Below the pieces are notes generated by a model. The model was not told where the DNA came from. It worked only from the letters and a program-made list of their open reading frames with translations, and searched no databases. A stretch of DNA of 64,000 nt from Xanthoparmelia taractica. Its lineage: Eukaryota > Ascomycota > Lecanoromycetes > Lecanorales > Parmeliaceae. A program made the translations under genes and the position numbers. Numbering within the stretch: the stretch's first letter is position 1; every line of letters starts with the position of its first letter. The DNA lies in the NCBI GenBank assembly GCA_033085395.1, contig JANQBS010000125.1:1-64000 (forward strand). The letters are read 5' to 3'. This document shows positions 1-12,790 of the stretch, in pieces.

Positions 1-103
1 TAAAATTCTATAAATAGATTAAAAAGATATAATTTTTTAAAAAAAGTTGAAAAAAAGTTGAAAACGACTATGTTCAAGAGATACCACACCTTTCCGACCC
101 GTA
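1..103 (-). mobile_element. Partial hAT-like MITE, cut by window edge
   Basis: The first 103 bases are the reverse complement of the end of the MITE at 14113-14389. They share the internal poly-A and poly-T tract, the GAAAACGACTATGTTCAA segment and the terminal CCGACCCGTA. The element ends at 103. It interrupts the Gypsy-C1 copy: bases 104 onward align with the reverse complement of 44130-44154 in the complete Gypsy-C3 copy, which shows the unoccupied site. The other end lies outside the window. Confidence 0.8.
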
Positions 104-2335
104 AGCTTAATAATATTATTTTTAATAAGTATTTTAATATGTAAATTATTAATAATATATAATTTTCTACGTAGATAAGTAAGTATTCTTCGATCTTAAT
201 TATTAATTCTAGAAATATAAATATTCTACGTAATATACTTCGAAGTCTCGTGCTTAAAAGCATTAATTCCACGCACTCGTAAAGATATTATTATTTTAAA
301 AATAGCTATATTCGAATACTACTAAGAATATTTTAATCTATTTATTAAACTTATATTATATTTGATATTAATATAAACTTTATTCTCTTAATTAGCTAAA
401 TCGAATTTAACTATAATTATAGCGTAAGTCTAATTTCGAAAAGTAAAATTATTTCTCAAATCCTAATTAAAAGCGATAAACTTAACGATTTTTAGTTACT
501 TATTAGCTGGCTTTGCAAGTTGCTTATTAGCGGAGTTAGAAGGCTCTATAAGCACTTCGTTGATATAAACGTGCTCCTCAAAGCAGTTAATACGTAAATG
601 CTTATATAGTTTGGTCTTGGATAAGAAGAATTCTTAATAGTGTCGGTAGTAGGTTTCGATACTCACAAAGTTAGTAAATTAATTATTATTTGACTGTGTA
701 GAAAGCTTATTAGAATTAGCATAATATATCTTATTTTTATATTAATCTTCGTCTATAAAGTAAGAGTATTTAATATTAATATTTTCTTTCTAGTAATTCG
801 AACTAGTTTATTCGTTATATTCTAATTTAGCATTTTCGTTAATAATAGACTTAATAAATAGCTGCTTTTAGACGATTTGTAGCATTAAATTAAGATCTTT
901 AATTATCTTAATTTTGCTAGAAATCTTGAATTGGCCTTAAAGAAACCTATTATTGCTGACTATCAAATAAAAGTCGATTCGAGATCGAATTTAATACGTT
1001 TGGAGCGGCGATTTGTAGAGACTAATGAGACTAAGCGTTTTGTTAATAAGGGTTTTACTATGAATTTAAATAAGCATTTTAATTATTATATTAACGAAGA
1101 AATAATTGAGTTAATTAAGCGTTTTAATTAAATTAACTAAAAGATTACTAAAAATAAGATCGCTGATATTAATTATTAGGATTTATACTCTACTAAGATC
1201 GAAATAATTAAAAAGATCACTATTATAAACGAGGTTAATACTAATTAGAATTATTTTTATTACTATTACTTTGATTTTAAGAAGAACGATTCTAAGAAGA
1301 TCTTATAAAGATATTCTCTAAAGAAGAAGAAGAAAACCCAGAAGAAGAAAACTTATATATTCTCGAATTATATCTATTTGCGTAGATTTATTAATTATAC
1401 TTAAGATTATTTATCTTCTTAAGAAAGTTATATAAGATAATTCAATTCTTTAATTTTTTTAAGTCACGTCTTAGCTTAATATTTAAGTTATTATAAATCA
1501 TATTAAGCTAATTTTTAATATTAGTTAAGTCGATATTCTTCGAAGCACGTAAGATCTTTTATATATACTCTCTAGGCTTTCTTTTACTAATAATATTCCT
1601 TAAAATATATCTCTTCTTTAATAACGAATTAATCGCTATATTAATAAATACTTTAAATCGTTCGATTAGTATTCTCTCTTATTTATTTAATTTATTTTTA
1701 AGCTTTATAAGACGCTTATTATTATTAGAAAGCTTACTTAATTATTACTTTAAAGTAGATCTCTTAAAATAAGTTCAGAGATTCGTACGAACGAGCTTAT
1801 TATTCTCAATATCAGCTACGTTACGAGTATACTTTAGAAATAAATATATATCTCGAAAGTAAATCTCTTTTAATATATACTTTATTAAAGAAGCATCGAA
1901 AGTTATCGGCTTATCCTTATATATTGAGTTGAAAAATCTTATATTATTAGTATTTTATCTATTAACTAATGTAGTTCCTACTATAGCATTAATGTTATTC
2001 TATTTTAACGATTCTTACTTATTAGGCGATTCAAATATGCTATGTAAAAGATCTTATAGAGTAGTTTATTATTACTATAAAAAGTTAGTATTCTATTAAT
2101 TGATATCGTTATTTCTAGTTATATTAAAGTTTGAAGTATCTTTAGAAGTAAGATTTGTGCTTGAATTTGATGTAGAATTCGATATAAAATTTATAATAGT
2201 TGAATTATTAAAATTAGAGATAGTGTTAGAAGAATTTCTAATAGAAGAATTATTAGTGATAAAACTTTTTAAAGGCGAAGAACGAGATGTATCGCTAGTA
2301 GAAGAAGATTCTCTTAATCTTCTTAATAGCTAAAT
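104..2335 (-). pseudogene. gag and protease-start remnant of Gypsy-C1
   Basis: Read on the minus strand, this aligns with the gag region of Gypsy-C3 (about 41860-44150). It begins with the Ser/Asn-rich N-terminus near 2330 and continues through the Gln/Asn-rich stretch near 1000-1130 to the region before the protease core. The frame is broken by stops of the type expected from CAA or CAG codons changed to TAA or TAG. It encodes no intact protein. Open frames on the plus strand at 931-1131 and 2100-2333 are antisense shadows of this low-complexity gag. Confidence 0.7.
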
Positions 2336-2887
2336 ATTAGTCTTAAATCTAATTAGAGTAATCTTAAAAATCGATCGATTAAGTGCTTAGCTAGTTAATT
2401 AATTTAATAAAGTCTTAATAGATATAAAACGAGCTCTTACACGTGCGTTACAAACTAATATAATTATTTCTTTTACTATCTTTAGAGATCTAAAATTAAT
2501 CTTAACGATATCGAAAATAAATTACTTAATATTCTTTAAGATAAGATTAATAAAGATATGCTCGAAGTGTAGAAATTCGTCTATTTAAAAGATTAAAATA
2601 ATAATATTTCGAGAGATAGAATTTAGAGCTAAGGGAGTTAGAATAATAGCAGTCTTCTTAATGACGGAGATAGAATAATAGTAGTCTTCTTAATAATAGA
2701 GAGGTAGTATTATATTAACAAGAAAGATTTTCCATCAACATGAAGATGTGTATTACAAGAATTGAAGTCCTCTTCATTATGCAATCAAATAATGTAATAT
2801 TTCCTTTCTTTTATAGCAAAGATAGCGAGGTTGAGTAGCTTAAAAGGGGCGGTAGTTGTCTATAATAGCAGCAATACGATAATATAG

Positions 2888-3038
2888 CAATAATAGTGAT
2901 AATAGTGAGCATGAGTGAGATGAGTTTGATGACGAACTTAGTGAGATTCCGATCGTTCGGGTAAGAACTCCGATGATTTTGTATGCGGATCTCACTAGAC
3001 AGAATGCAGTTCTTCGCGGAGAAGGGTTATTTCAATAA
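2888..3038 (+). pseudogene. Antisense acidic ORF in Gypsy-C1 leader, one stop
   Basis: On the strand opposite to gag, inside the leader next to the 5' LTR, the plus strand reads an acidic Ser/Asp/Glu-rich start followed by ELSEIP, VRVR and LTRQNAVLRGE. The same product is read from 41287 down to 41102 in Gypsy-C3, where it is open for 61 codons. The C1 version has one internal TGA (near 2918) and ends with TAA at 3036. No family is recognised. It may be a short antisense gene, a captured fragment or chance conservation of a little-mutated leader. Confidence 0.4.
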
Positions 3039-3114
3039 ATACAAGTACTGATTAAGCAATGATGAAGCAATAATGGATGGAGGATCTCCTGGAATAGCTA
3101 ATAGCAGCTATTTG

Positions 3115-3127
3115 GGCGTTGCTATCA
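3115..3127 (-). other. Probable primer-binding site of Gypsy-C1
   Basis: On the minus strand the sequence 3 bases inside the 5' LTR reads TGATAGCAACGCC. The matching site in Gypsy-C3 (41030-41042) is TGGTAGCAACGCC. TGG at this position is the usual start of a primer-binding site complementary to a tRNA 3' CCA end. Which tRNA is used is not clear; TGGTAGC resembles initiator-Met-type sites. Confidence 0.5.
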
Positions 3128-3130
3128 TAT

Positions 3131-3298
3131 TGTAATAGCAAAGGGGTGTATAGTCAGTGTGTGTCTAATTCTTGATTATTCTAAGTTGGAAAATTCTATC
3201 TAAGTCAGGGCCAGCCAAGCACTTGCCTTAGCCGAGTGTCAGCCAAGCACTTGCCTTGCCGAGTGCTTGGTTGGCTTGGCAAGTGCGTTTTCGTGACA
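3131..3298 (-). repeat. Gypsy-C1 5' LTR
   Basis: This 168 bp LTR runs TGTCACGAAA to GCTATTACA on the minus strand and matches the LTRs at 29911-30052, 40857-41026 and 48379-48548. It carries repeated AAGCACTTGCC blocks and inverted GGCAAGTGC blocks that can form hairpins, and these blocks vary in number between copies. It is much less AT-rich than the internal region. Confidence 0.88.
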
Positions 3299-4279
3299 CT
3301 TATAGTCTCTAATTAATCGTATAAAAGAATTATCTTATTATTTTATAATAAGAACTCTATTATTTTAAATCTTTCTAAGATTAAATCTTTATTTAAGTCT
3401 TTATCTATATCTATAATATTAAGATTAATAATAAAATCTTTATCTATAACTAATAATTTATTTGATTAACTTATCTTTATACGATTTTCTTTAAGATTAT
3501 TATCTAAGACTTTAACGTTATTATAATCTTATACGAAGTAATAGAATACTTCTACTTATTTAAGATCTTTATCTAATTATCTAAAGAAGTAATTAATCTC
3601 TTTAGAAATATTATTTAATTCTTTAGAATTATCTATTTATACGAGATAATAATAAAAGAAATATAAAGAAATCGAGATAAGAGAAATTAGAGTAAGGGAA
3701 ATTAGAATTAGAAAAGAAAGAAATAGTAACGATAAGATTATTTATATTTAGAACAAGTAAATAAGTTAATATATCTAGACGCTAGATTTTCATATAAAAG
3801 ATAGCTACTTTAAAGTATTCTTTTAATAACAGTCTTTTTCTTTTTCTTTTCTTTTATAACTAATATATATAAAATATTATTTTATATATATAGAGACTTT
3901 CGTATAAATAGATTAAGAGTTATTAACTTATTAATATATCTATTTTATTTTATTCTATACTATGCTACTTTATAAGAAGAATCTAACTTAGCTTTATCTT
4001 ATACGAAGATAAAGACTATTAATCTTAAATATTATATAAAGATATAAATTTATTATTTAAGTATAAGACGATATATTTAATATATATAGATACGTAAGAC
4101 TCGTAAATAAATAAAAAATCTATCTTTATACTTACTTAAGTCTAGATAACTATAAGATTATCGATTACATCGACGCCTAAAAGCTTTCTCTCTTCTTATT
4201 TTAATCTCGATAATCCTCACTTAATATCTATATAATTATTCTTTCGCGAAGATTAAGATCTCAAACGATCGCGTAATAA
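3299..4279. other. AT-rich mutated DNA, nothing identified
   Basis: Very AT-rich sequence with almost no CpA or TpG, so it was probably a repeat or a sequence adjoining repeats that was hit by RIP. I see no gene, LTR or terminal repeat. It is one side of the target into which Copia-A inserted; the other side resumes at 17814. Confidence 0.6.
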
Positions 4280-4284
4280 AACGT

Positions 4285-4408
4285 TATTGAAATTCGGGTC
4301 ACGTGACTAGATCACGTGACACGCTAATGCGTGCCTCATAGTCTCGCTTTCCTAGCTAGTACTCCTTAGTCAATAAAACTACTACGTGTCCTACCTTATA
4401 TTTTAACA
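4285..4408 (+). repeat. Copia-A 5' LTR
   Basis: 124 bp, aligned end to end with 17685-17808 and 38472-38595. Intact versions run TGTTGAAATT to TTTTGACA. It contains two CACGTG hexamers within GTCACGTGAC and ATCACGTGAC near the 5' end, a possible bHLH or bZIP-type binding site inside the LTR promoter region. It is flanked on the left by AACGT. Confidence 0.9.
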
Positions 4409-4425
4409 GATTATAAGCCCGAGCT
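4409..4425 (+). other. Copia-A primer-binding site (initiator tRNA-Met half)
   Basis: GATTATAAGCCCGAGCT directly follows the LTR. Allowing one G-to-A change it is complementary to the anticodon arm of initiator tRNA-Met (CAU anticodon within GGGCTCATAA). Priming by a half-molecule of initiator tRNA-Met is established for Drosophila copia and yeast Ty5. The same motif follows the LTRs at 38595, 51455 and 58123. Confidence 0.65.
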
Positions 4426-6805
4426 ATATCCGGCAGTGATCTAGCTATATTATAATCTATCGCTATTACGATAACTCTTTAATACTTATCGCGATACTAA
4501 ACGTCGCTATAATAATTATTTAATAATCTCTTTATAATAGATATTTCTTATATTAAAATAATTATTTAGAGTCTAAACGACTATAATTCGCTATTAATTC
4601 GAGGTCTGAAATTTATCGCTCAGCGCTCTCTTATCTTAAGGCCGATAATATCGAATCTCGCTACGCGATTAATTAAATTTATATACTTATTAAAATTCTT
4701 AAAATATTATTAATTTTATTACGTAGAATACGCTAAATAAAGAAAAATACGCTCTTATTTATTTATATCAAAATACTAAATTAAATAACGAGTATATAGA
4801 CTTTAAAGTCTAAGATTAATTACGTAATATTCGTAATAATAATGAGAAATTAATTATCTTAGCTATTATAGACGAAGATTAAATTTAAACGAGTTAAGAA
4901 GAAGAAGAATAAATAGACTTAATTATCGTTTTAGCTTTCGTTAGTAGAGATTAAAATAAAGATAAATAAGTCTTAAAATGAAGGCGCTTAACATTTTTAG
5001 TCTTTATTAAAAATTAAAGTTAAAAATAAATAAGTTAAATCTTATTATTATAAAGATAAGAAAATCTTTAATATAAATAAACGATCTCTCGATTAAGAGA
5101 AATATAATTAAGCGAAAATTAAAAATAAATAATTAAGATATATACTATAATTCTTAAGTTAAGATAGCTAGAATAATAAAGATTAAAATAATTAGAATAA
5201 CTAATATAACTTAGATAGAGAAGAGTCTTTAAGGCCTATAAAGATTAAGAACTCTTTTTCTTATCGTTTATTTATATTATTTATTTTAAGATTAAAACCC
5301 TCACACTTTACGAGAGAATTATATTAATAAAGCGTTATTAATTACGCTATATTAGTTTATTTCTTCGCTCTTCAATAGCAAAGATCTCGCTTATATTGAA
5401 TTAATTTCAAGATTAAAAGATCTTTTCTTTATACGCTCGAGATATTTATAAGTCTATCAAATAGCGATATTAATAACGAATATATCTTAATTGCTCTCGC
5501 TAATTTAATTTCTACTTTAAAATAATTTATTCTTAAAATATCGCCGAAGTTAATCTCTAATAAATATCTCTTTAATTTTCGAGCGAAACTCGACTTATTA
5601 ATATTATTAACTTTATTAACTTTAAGAACTTTAGCTCTAATTATATCGACTAAAGAGATTAAAATCTTAATCTTTTTAAATTATCTCGATAATATTAATA
5701 AGCTTAAAAATATTTTTAATTATTAAATATAAAGATAATAGTTTTAGAATAAGTTAAAGCTTTTAGATATCTAACGATATATCGCTAAGAACTTTATGAT
5801 CTTAATTATTATTAGCGGTGATATTATTATTATTAAGAAAATTAAGGCGTGAAAGTAAATTTATAATAAAATTTATATTATATTTAAATCTCGCTATAAA
5901 CGAAACGCTCGCTTTATAATTAAGAATAAAATTAACGTTAAAAATATTTAAACGACTCTTAAGAAGTTTAAGTCTTAAGACTTTAATATTCTTAATTTTA
6001 TCTTTAAGAAGATAAATAACGTGACTCTCGCGAAATACGATGATAATTTTTAAAACTATATTAATAAGTTTATAAAGATGCTAAAAAAAATTAGATATTT
6101 TATTTTTTAAGCTTTATTTCGATAAAAATTAAAAAATCTATTATTTTTACTCGAGCTTAGATTTAATCTATAACTTATACTGCGAGTAATATAATTAAAT
6201 TTATAATGCTTTCGATAATAACAGCGAGTCGAAATTCGATTTAAACTATACTATTATAAGATTTATTAATATTATTATAAATCTTATAAGCTTTATTATT
6301 ATCGTCGAAGTATAGATATTAATCGCGTTAATTAATGATATCTTTACGTATACTTTATAAAGTGTAATTATTCTAATCGTCGTCGAAGATTACTTTAAAA
6401 ATAAGATTTAATCGAGAATTTATATCGATAACTCTCGTATTTATACTTAAATCTATAAATATTATAATTATTATAAAAAGAATTAATATAACGCTTTTAA
6501 GTGCGTTATTCTATATTTTTATCTAAAGTCTAAAAATAATAATAATAAAGAAAATAATAAACGTGATCGAGATGATTATAATAATTATAAAGATCGTAAT
6601 AATTATAAAGAAAAGAACTTCTTAGATAAAGATAATAAGAATAAGAATTATTCTTCTTAAAAGTCTATTATCGAGATTACTACTATTATAATATATATTA
6701 AATTATCGGCGATCTATAACTTTGTGATTTATATCGAATAATTAAGCTTAGCGGCGATTTGCTTAATCGCTTAATCTTAAGCTCTTTAAAATCGAATCTC
6801 TTAAT
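4426..6805 (+). pseudogene. Copia-A leader and gag remnant
   Basis: The last part encodes a gag nucleocapsid: at 6463-6504 the frame reads Y-N-Y-Y-K-K-N-stop-Y-N-A-F-K-C. This is a retroviral zinc knuckle C-X2-C-X4-H-X4-C in which the first two Cys and the His have become Tyr and Gln has become stop, all by single C-to-T or G-to-A changes. A Lys/Asn/Asp-rich basic tail follows, as in Copia gag. Upstream parts are too mutated to follow in one frame. The downstream continuation is at 13248, across the nested Gypsy-A. Confidence 0.7.
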
Positions 6806-6810
6806 CTTAT

Positions 6811-6993
6811 TGTTACGAGTGTGACGACCACATAGGCCTGCAACACCAAGTCGGCTTATCTTCCCAACTGGTACTAGCCCCTACAGGCCTTGGCGTCCCT
6901 CCTAGATATTTCTTTTTAGATAGATAATTTCTCCTTAGACTTAATTTATTCGTTATATATTATTATTAACTTAATCTAATTGCAGTCCTAATA
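6811..6993 (+). repeat. Gypsy-A 5' LTR
   Basis: 183 bp, TGTTACGAG to CCTAATA. It is less mutated than its partner: it keeps CACATAGGCCTGCAACACC where the 3' LTR has TATATAGATCTACAATATT. The 3' LTR is 25 bp longer because of an internal tandem duplication. Confidence 0.9.
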
Positions 6994-9000
6994 TTAAATT
7001 AATTCTTATTTTCTTATTACGCTCGTAAAACGTGCGAGTTAAAAGAATTCGTTTACGATATAATTAACGACTTCGAAAGATATTAACACGCATTATTTTA
7101 GAAAGAGTATCTCTTAAATTATACGAACGTATTATTAGAAGATCTAAATTATACGAAGTTATTAAAGACTTATAAGCAAGCGAGATTAAAGAAATTGTAG
7201 TAAAATAGCTCTTAAATTATACGAAGTGCCTTCTCACAGTTGAATATTAATATAATCTCAATATCTACTTAATATTTAATATTTAATACTCGATCTCGCG
7301 ACGCGACTATAAGTCACGCGATTAGTCTATCGATTAGTGTGCTCTAAACGTGTTTTTAACACGATTTAATCGTTATATTATTAATTAATATAATAATTAA
7401 AGTCGTGTATATGCGCTAATAATAATTATTTATATAACTTACTTCTCGATATCTCACACTAATAGAGCGTTCTCTAAAATCTATTCGCATATAAGCATAT
7501 TTTATTTAAATAATTATTACTTATATTCTAATCGATTTAAGGCATTTATAGTGAACTCAATTAAGTTCATTCTTATCGTATTAATTTTGATTTCGACTCG
7601 AGCGAGTTCCGTATAAAAAAGTAATTCTATTTAAAAAATTGAAGAAAATTATTCTTTTCTTATAAAATCGAACGATATCTTAATATTATATACTTGACGA
7701 TCTATTTATAGCTTCTATTAAATATCTCGTAATATGAAGTAAGGCGCGGAAGATTCTTAGGCGGATATCGACTCTATAATCTATTTCACGCTGTTTCTTA
7801 ATCTAGAACATTATCTTAAAAATACTCTAAATCGACAAATATCTATATTATTTAGAAATATTTCTCACGCGCTTAAGAATCTTATTTTCATCTAAAATAT
7901 AGTTATTTAAGAATAGCTAATTTAATAGACGAATACGAATTCTAAAGAGGTTTTAACTATTTTAAATAAACTTTACGAATAACGCGATTTTAGAATAAGA
8001 GTTATTTAATTATACGATTTTTTACTTAAAGAGAGTTCGAATTATAAATAAAAATATAAGAAAGAATAAAAGAAGAAGAAGAAGACTAGAACCGCACTCG
8101 ATCGAGTTTAAATAATTCGTGATTATCTATAATAATAAGTGTAGAATCTTTAATATTAACTTCGAAGATCTTATAAAAAATCTATTAATTCGATATAGAT
8201 TCAAATCTTAGCTAGACGCTTCGAAAAGTTCTTATATTCTTTAATATTAATCGATGAAAAAGAATCTTAATAAGATAATTAAATTAGTTAAATACTTAGT
8301 AAGTTAAAGATTAATTAAGATTATTTCGATAATAAGTTAGCTAAGATCGCTTACGTTAAATTATATACTAATAAGAAAGCAGCTAAAGTTATCTATACTC
8401 GATCTTATTATTTAAGCTTCGATCTCTATTAAACTATCGTTAAGATTTTAAACGATTTATAGAAGTTATTTAAGAACTCGAATTATAAAGCAAATAGAGC
8501 TCGCGAATACAAGGTTTTAAAGTAGAAAGATTTTTTATTTAGCGACTTCTATTAAGACTTTCGACGTCTCGCTCTAAAGTTAAATATATTAAATAAAATT
8601 TAACTTCGAGATATAAATAAAAAGCTCGTTTCTCGTCTTCGCACGGCCTAAGTTAATTTCTTTATTAAATTTATTACAATATTCGCTTTAAAAGTATTCT
8701 TAACTCGAATAAATAATAAGTATTATATTATACATTAAAAAAAGATTGTTAAGAAAGTCAAGGAGATTATAAATAAGATACGAATCTTTAAGCGTGTAAC
8801 GTTTATCTCTAATTCTATAAATATCTTCTTTTCTTAAACGAATCTAATTTCTCGACGCTTCTTTTTTCTCGCTATAAAATAATAATAGCGAAAGACTATT
8901 AAGAATTAGAAGAAAAATATCTATTATATTTATTATAAGAAGAAATATTTATTATTCGCTTATCTTAAATATCGACTCTCTTATTGAATTAATAAAATAA
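6994..9000 (+). pseudogene. Gypsy-A leader and gag region
   Basis: This is the position of the leader and gag between the 5' LTR and the protease core. The sequence is AT-rich with stops in all frames and I could not pick out a zinc knuckle with confidence. The call rests on position within the element. Confidence 0.5.
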
Positions 9001-12000
9001 AAGATTAAAATAAAGAGAATTTTATGAAATCGAAGTTCGAATAATTCGATTTGAAAAACTCGCGACTCTATTTATAGTTACGGATTAAGGTGAGATTTTA
9101 TGCTTATATAATTTAGAAGAGACTCGATATAAATTATTCGTATCGAAATCGTTTTTAGCTCGAGAAAGTTTAACTTCTTAAGAAAAGATTTATTATATTT
9201 AAATCCTTATCGATATAGAGATTATCGAGTACGCGTTTATTAATAAACGTTTAATTTACGAGATTTATTAGCTATTAAATATATAACTCGTTTCTCTTAT
9301 AAAGTCTAGACTAATTTAAGGCTATAATAAGTAATTTAATAAAAAATCTATTACTTATGTTATATATTTAAATCTTATTCTTTCGAGGTATAAGAAATTT
9401 ATAGTCTTAATGCTTATAGCGGATTTAAGATAATATATAATTATTCTAGATAAATTATAAATAAATCGCTTTAATATACTTTTAGATATAAATAACGACT
9501 CTATTCTCTTTCGAGATCACTTATTATAAACTTCTTTTATTTTCGTCACTTATCTTTCTATTAAATTGATTCTCTTAATCGAGACTTTTAAATTAACTTA
9601 ATCTCGATTAAAGATTCTCACTCGTTCTTAATCTATATTTAAAAATTATTTATTCTCTATTTATAGCATCGCTATTATCTTTTTTGCGATATTAATTAAG
9701 TAGACGAAATACTCTAAAACTTAATTATTCGCGATATCGATAAAAGATATTAATCGAAAAATAGCATATAACGCTAAGTTTAAAGCGAAAGAAATTTGTT
9801 TTTCTTTAGTAAAGATTATTATTTAAAATCTAAGCGACGTTAAGAAGTAACTTCTTTCTAAGTATTATAAGTATTTAGATATTTTTAATTATTTTAAAGT
9901 CGATTAGCTTTTCTCGTATCGCTCTTATAATTATAAAATCGAATTTATTAATAACTTTAAGTCGTCTTAAAGTCGCGTCTATCGTATATCTTTTTATAAG
10001 GTTTAAAAGATCAAAGAGTATTTAATAAATAATTTATTTAAGGGCTTTATCACTTCTAGTAAGATCTCTTACTTATTATCGATTCTATTTACTTTAAAGA
10101 TCAACGATAATCTTTATTTCTACGTGAACTATTAAAAATTAAACGCTATAATAAAATATAATTGATATTTATTTTCTCTAATAGAGAAAGTTATTAATAA
10201 AATCAAGAGATATCGATATCTTATCCGTCTAAATATTATCATCACATTTAATAAGCTATAAATAAACCCCGATAGTGAAAATTATACGATCTTTATTATA
10301 GCCCTCGAAGTTTATAAGTATTAAGTACTATCTTTTAAATTAATAAATAAATCGAGTACTTTTCAATAATACATTAATAATATTCTATTCGATTTTCTAA
10401 ATAACTTCTATTAAGTCTATTTAGACGATATTCTTATCTATAATCAAAAGAAGACGAAATATCGAAAGTATATTAAATAAGTTCTTTATCGTCTGCGAGA
10501 GACTAATCTATAGATTAATATTAAGAAATACGAATTTAATATAAAAGAGATCGTATTTCTAGGGATTATTATATTAAGAATTAATCTACGAATAAACTTT
10601 CGTAAGATCGAGATTATATTTAATTAAAGTACCTCTACGAATCTAAAGAAGATTTAAGACTTTTATAAAATTTATAAACTTCTATCGACGCTTTATTTAT
10701 AAGTTTTTTAAGTTAATTAAGTCTTTAATTAATTTTACGAAGAAGAATATTCTCTTTATTTAAAATAAGATCTATATTAAGTTATTTAACAATCTTAAAA
10801 AGCGTATAATTACTATTTTAGTTCTACGCTATTTTGATCTTAAGCGTTAAATTATTTTTAAGACTAATTCTTCTAACTATATATTAAGAGAAATCTTATC
10901 TTAATATAATAACGATAAAGTTTTATATTCGATAATATTCTATAATAAGAGTATAATTTTAGCGAAATGTAATTATTATATTTATAATAAGGAGTTGCTA
11001 GCGATCATTCGATGCTTCGAATATTAGCGATTTAAACTAGAATACATTAAGCTATCTATTTAAGTATTTATTAATTATTAGACCTTAAAAATCTTTATAA
11101 AAAATAAGAAGCTTACGCGACGTTAAGCCCGCTATTTAGATATTCTATCTAAATTTAATTTTTAAATTATATTTCGTGCGAGAATAATTAATAGTAAAGC
11201 CGACGCTTTAATAAGAATATTATTATCTATCTCAGCGAATAAAGTTAATAAAAGAAGTTAATATTAATATTAAATAATTCTTACTTCGAATCGCGTTTAA
11301 ATTCGAGTTATAGAAATCGAAGAAAATCTATTTAAACGAATTTATAAGGTTAATTAAAAGAACTTTATATATAATAAATTTCGTGAAGCGATGAACTATA
11401 ATTTGGTTAAACTCTATAATTATACGCTAAGTTGATATCGTATTATCGATAAAGCACTCTTTAAGAACGAATTGCTATAAATCTCGATTAAATTTTATAC
11501 GAAGCTATTAAGAGAGATTTATAATTAATCTTTTAATAATTATTTAGGAATATGAAGAACGATTAACTTACTTCTACGTTACTACTATTAATCTAAATAT
11601 ATCAAAACGATTAAATAATATATTCGTAATTATTATTACTATTAACGTAGTAAAGCCCTACGAGATAAAATAAATAAATTATTAATATTACTCTTAATTT
11701 CTCAAGGTCACTAATAAGACGTTTCTATAAATTTTATTATAGGTTTATTTCTATTAAATAATTTTAACGTTATTTACACTCTTATATATCGCCTTATAAA
11801 GAAATATTATTACGTATCGTGTTATTAAGAAGATAACGACTATTTATTCGAGAAACTTATTTAAATTCTTATATAAAACCTCTTTCGATTATACAAGTTA
11901 TTATAGTCTCTTATATTAGATAGAGATATTTAATTTATATCTACGCTCTAAAAAAGTCTCTATAAGCGATTACGTATTAAGATTAATTTATTTATCGTCT

Positions 12001-12790
12001 ATTATCCCGAAACGAATGATTAGATCGAGAGAGCTAACTAGGATATAAAGCGAGGTCTTTATATTTATTATAATTACTTATAAAACGATTAAATTAAATA
12101 AATCCCTATAATAAAATTTAATAATAATAATAATATCTTATTCGCTACATCTCTCACCTCCTTCTACTTTAATTGAGATTTTTATCTTTATATATTCTTC
12201 GATCGAGATTATACTTTTTATAAAATCACACGCGAATATTTATAAGTCTTAAAAATAGAAGATATCACGATTAAGATAAAGAAGATTCTAAAATTTAAAC
12301 GATTACGATTAAAGAAAATACGTAGAGTTATAAAGATATAGACGAATAAATATCGTAAGAAGATTACTTACGATATAGGCGATTAAGTTTAATTATCGTT
12401 TAAAATTATTAGAATCGAACGTTTCTATAAAAACCTCGAAGATAAATAACTCGATTTATATAGAATTCTAAAGCGAGTCGATATCTTATATCGTTTAGAA
12501 CTTTCTTATAATATAAGAATTCACCTAATTTTTAGTTCTAAGATGCTTAGATCTACGACTATAAACTCTTTATTGAGATAGAAGTATAATTTTCTTAGAT
12601 TTATAATAGTTAACGAGAAAGAGTTATAAGACGTAAACGATATATTAGACTTTAGACGTTATTATAGATAACTTTAATATAAAATTAAATGAATTAACTT
12701 AAATAAAGATAATAATTAATATTATACGAATTAAAATAAGTTCGAAGGCTCTAAGAAAGTAATAAATAAATTTTATAGACGATATCTTAA
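9001..12790 (+). pseudogene. Gypsy-A pol remnant with chromodomain
   Basis: Degenerate polyprotein on the plus strand. A retropepsin-like segment lies near 9200-9500, with the D-S/T-G centre lost. Reverse transcriptase spans about 10040-10640 and reads ILFTLKINDNLYFYVNY and YLDDILIYSQ; the catalytic YLDD at 10418-10429 is intact. RNase H lies near 10840-11220 and integrase about 11450-12480. A C-terminal chromodomain-like segment near 12590-12780 reads DVNDILDFRRYYR, then YKIKWIN, then YRRYLNKSR, matching the pattern of ascomycete chromoviruses. Stops are mainly TAA and TAG at expected Gln or Trp codons. In chromoviruses the chromodomain directs integration to H3K9-methylated heterochromatin. 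Confidence 0.85.

Larger units (their letters stand above)
104..3298 (-). mobile_element. Gypsy-C copy 1, 5' part, minus strand
   Basis: This stretch is the reverse complement of about 40857-44154 of the complete Gypsy-C3 element: LTR, leader with short tandem repeats, gag and the start of protease. It is more mutated than C3, with frequent TAA and TAG stops and few CpA or TpG. The rest of the element would lie left of the window, beyond the MITE at 1-103. The base pairs next to the LTR on the right are CTTAT (3299-3303), a candidate target duplication whose partner is not visible. Confidence 0.85.

Noticed and set aside
931..1131. 66-codon open frame on plus strand
   Set aside because: It is antisense to the Gln/Asn-rich gag segment of Gypsy-C1; the coding strand is clear from the Gypsy-C3 paralogue.
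2100..2333. 77-codon frame, similar to one at 41866-42102
   Set aside because: The similarity between the two comes from Gypsy-C homology. Both are antisense to the Ser/Asn-rich gag N-terminus, and their Leu/Glu/Val-only composition is that of a shadow.
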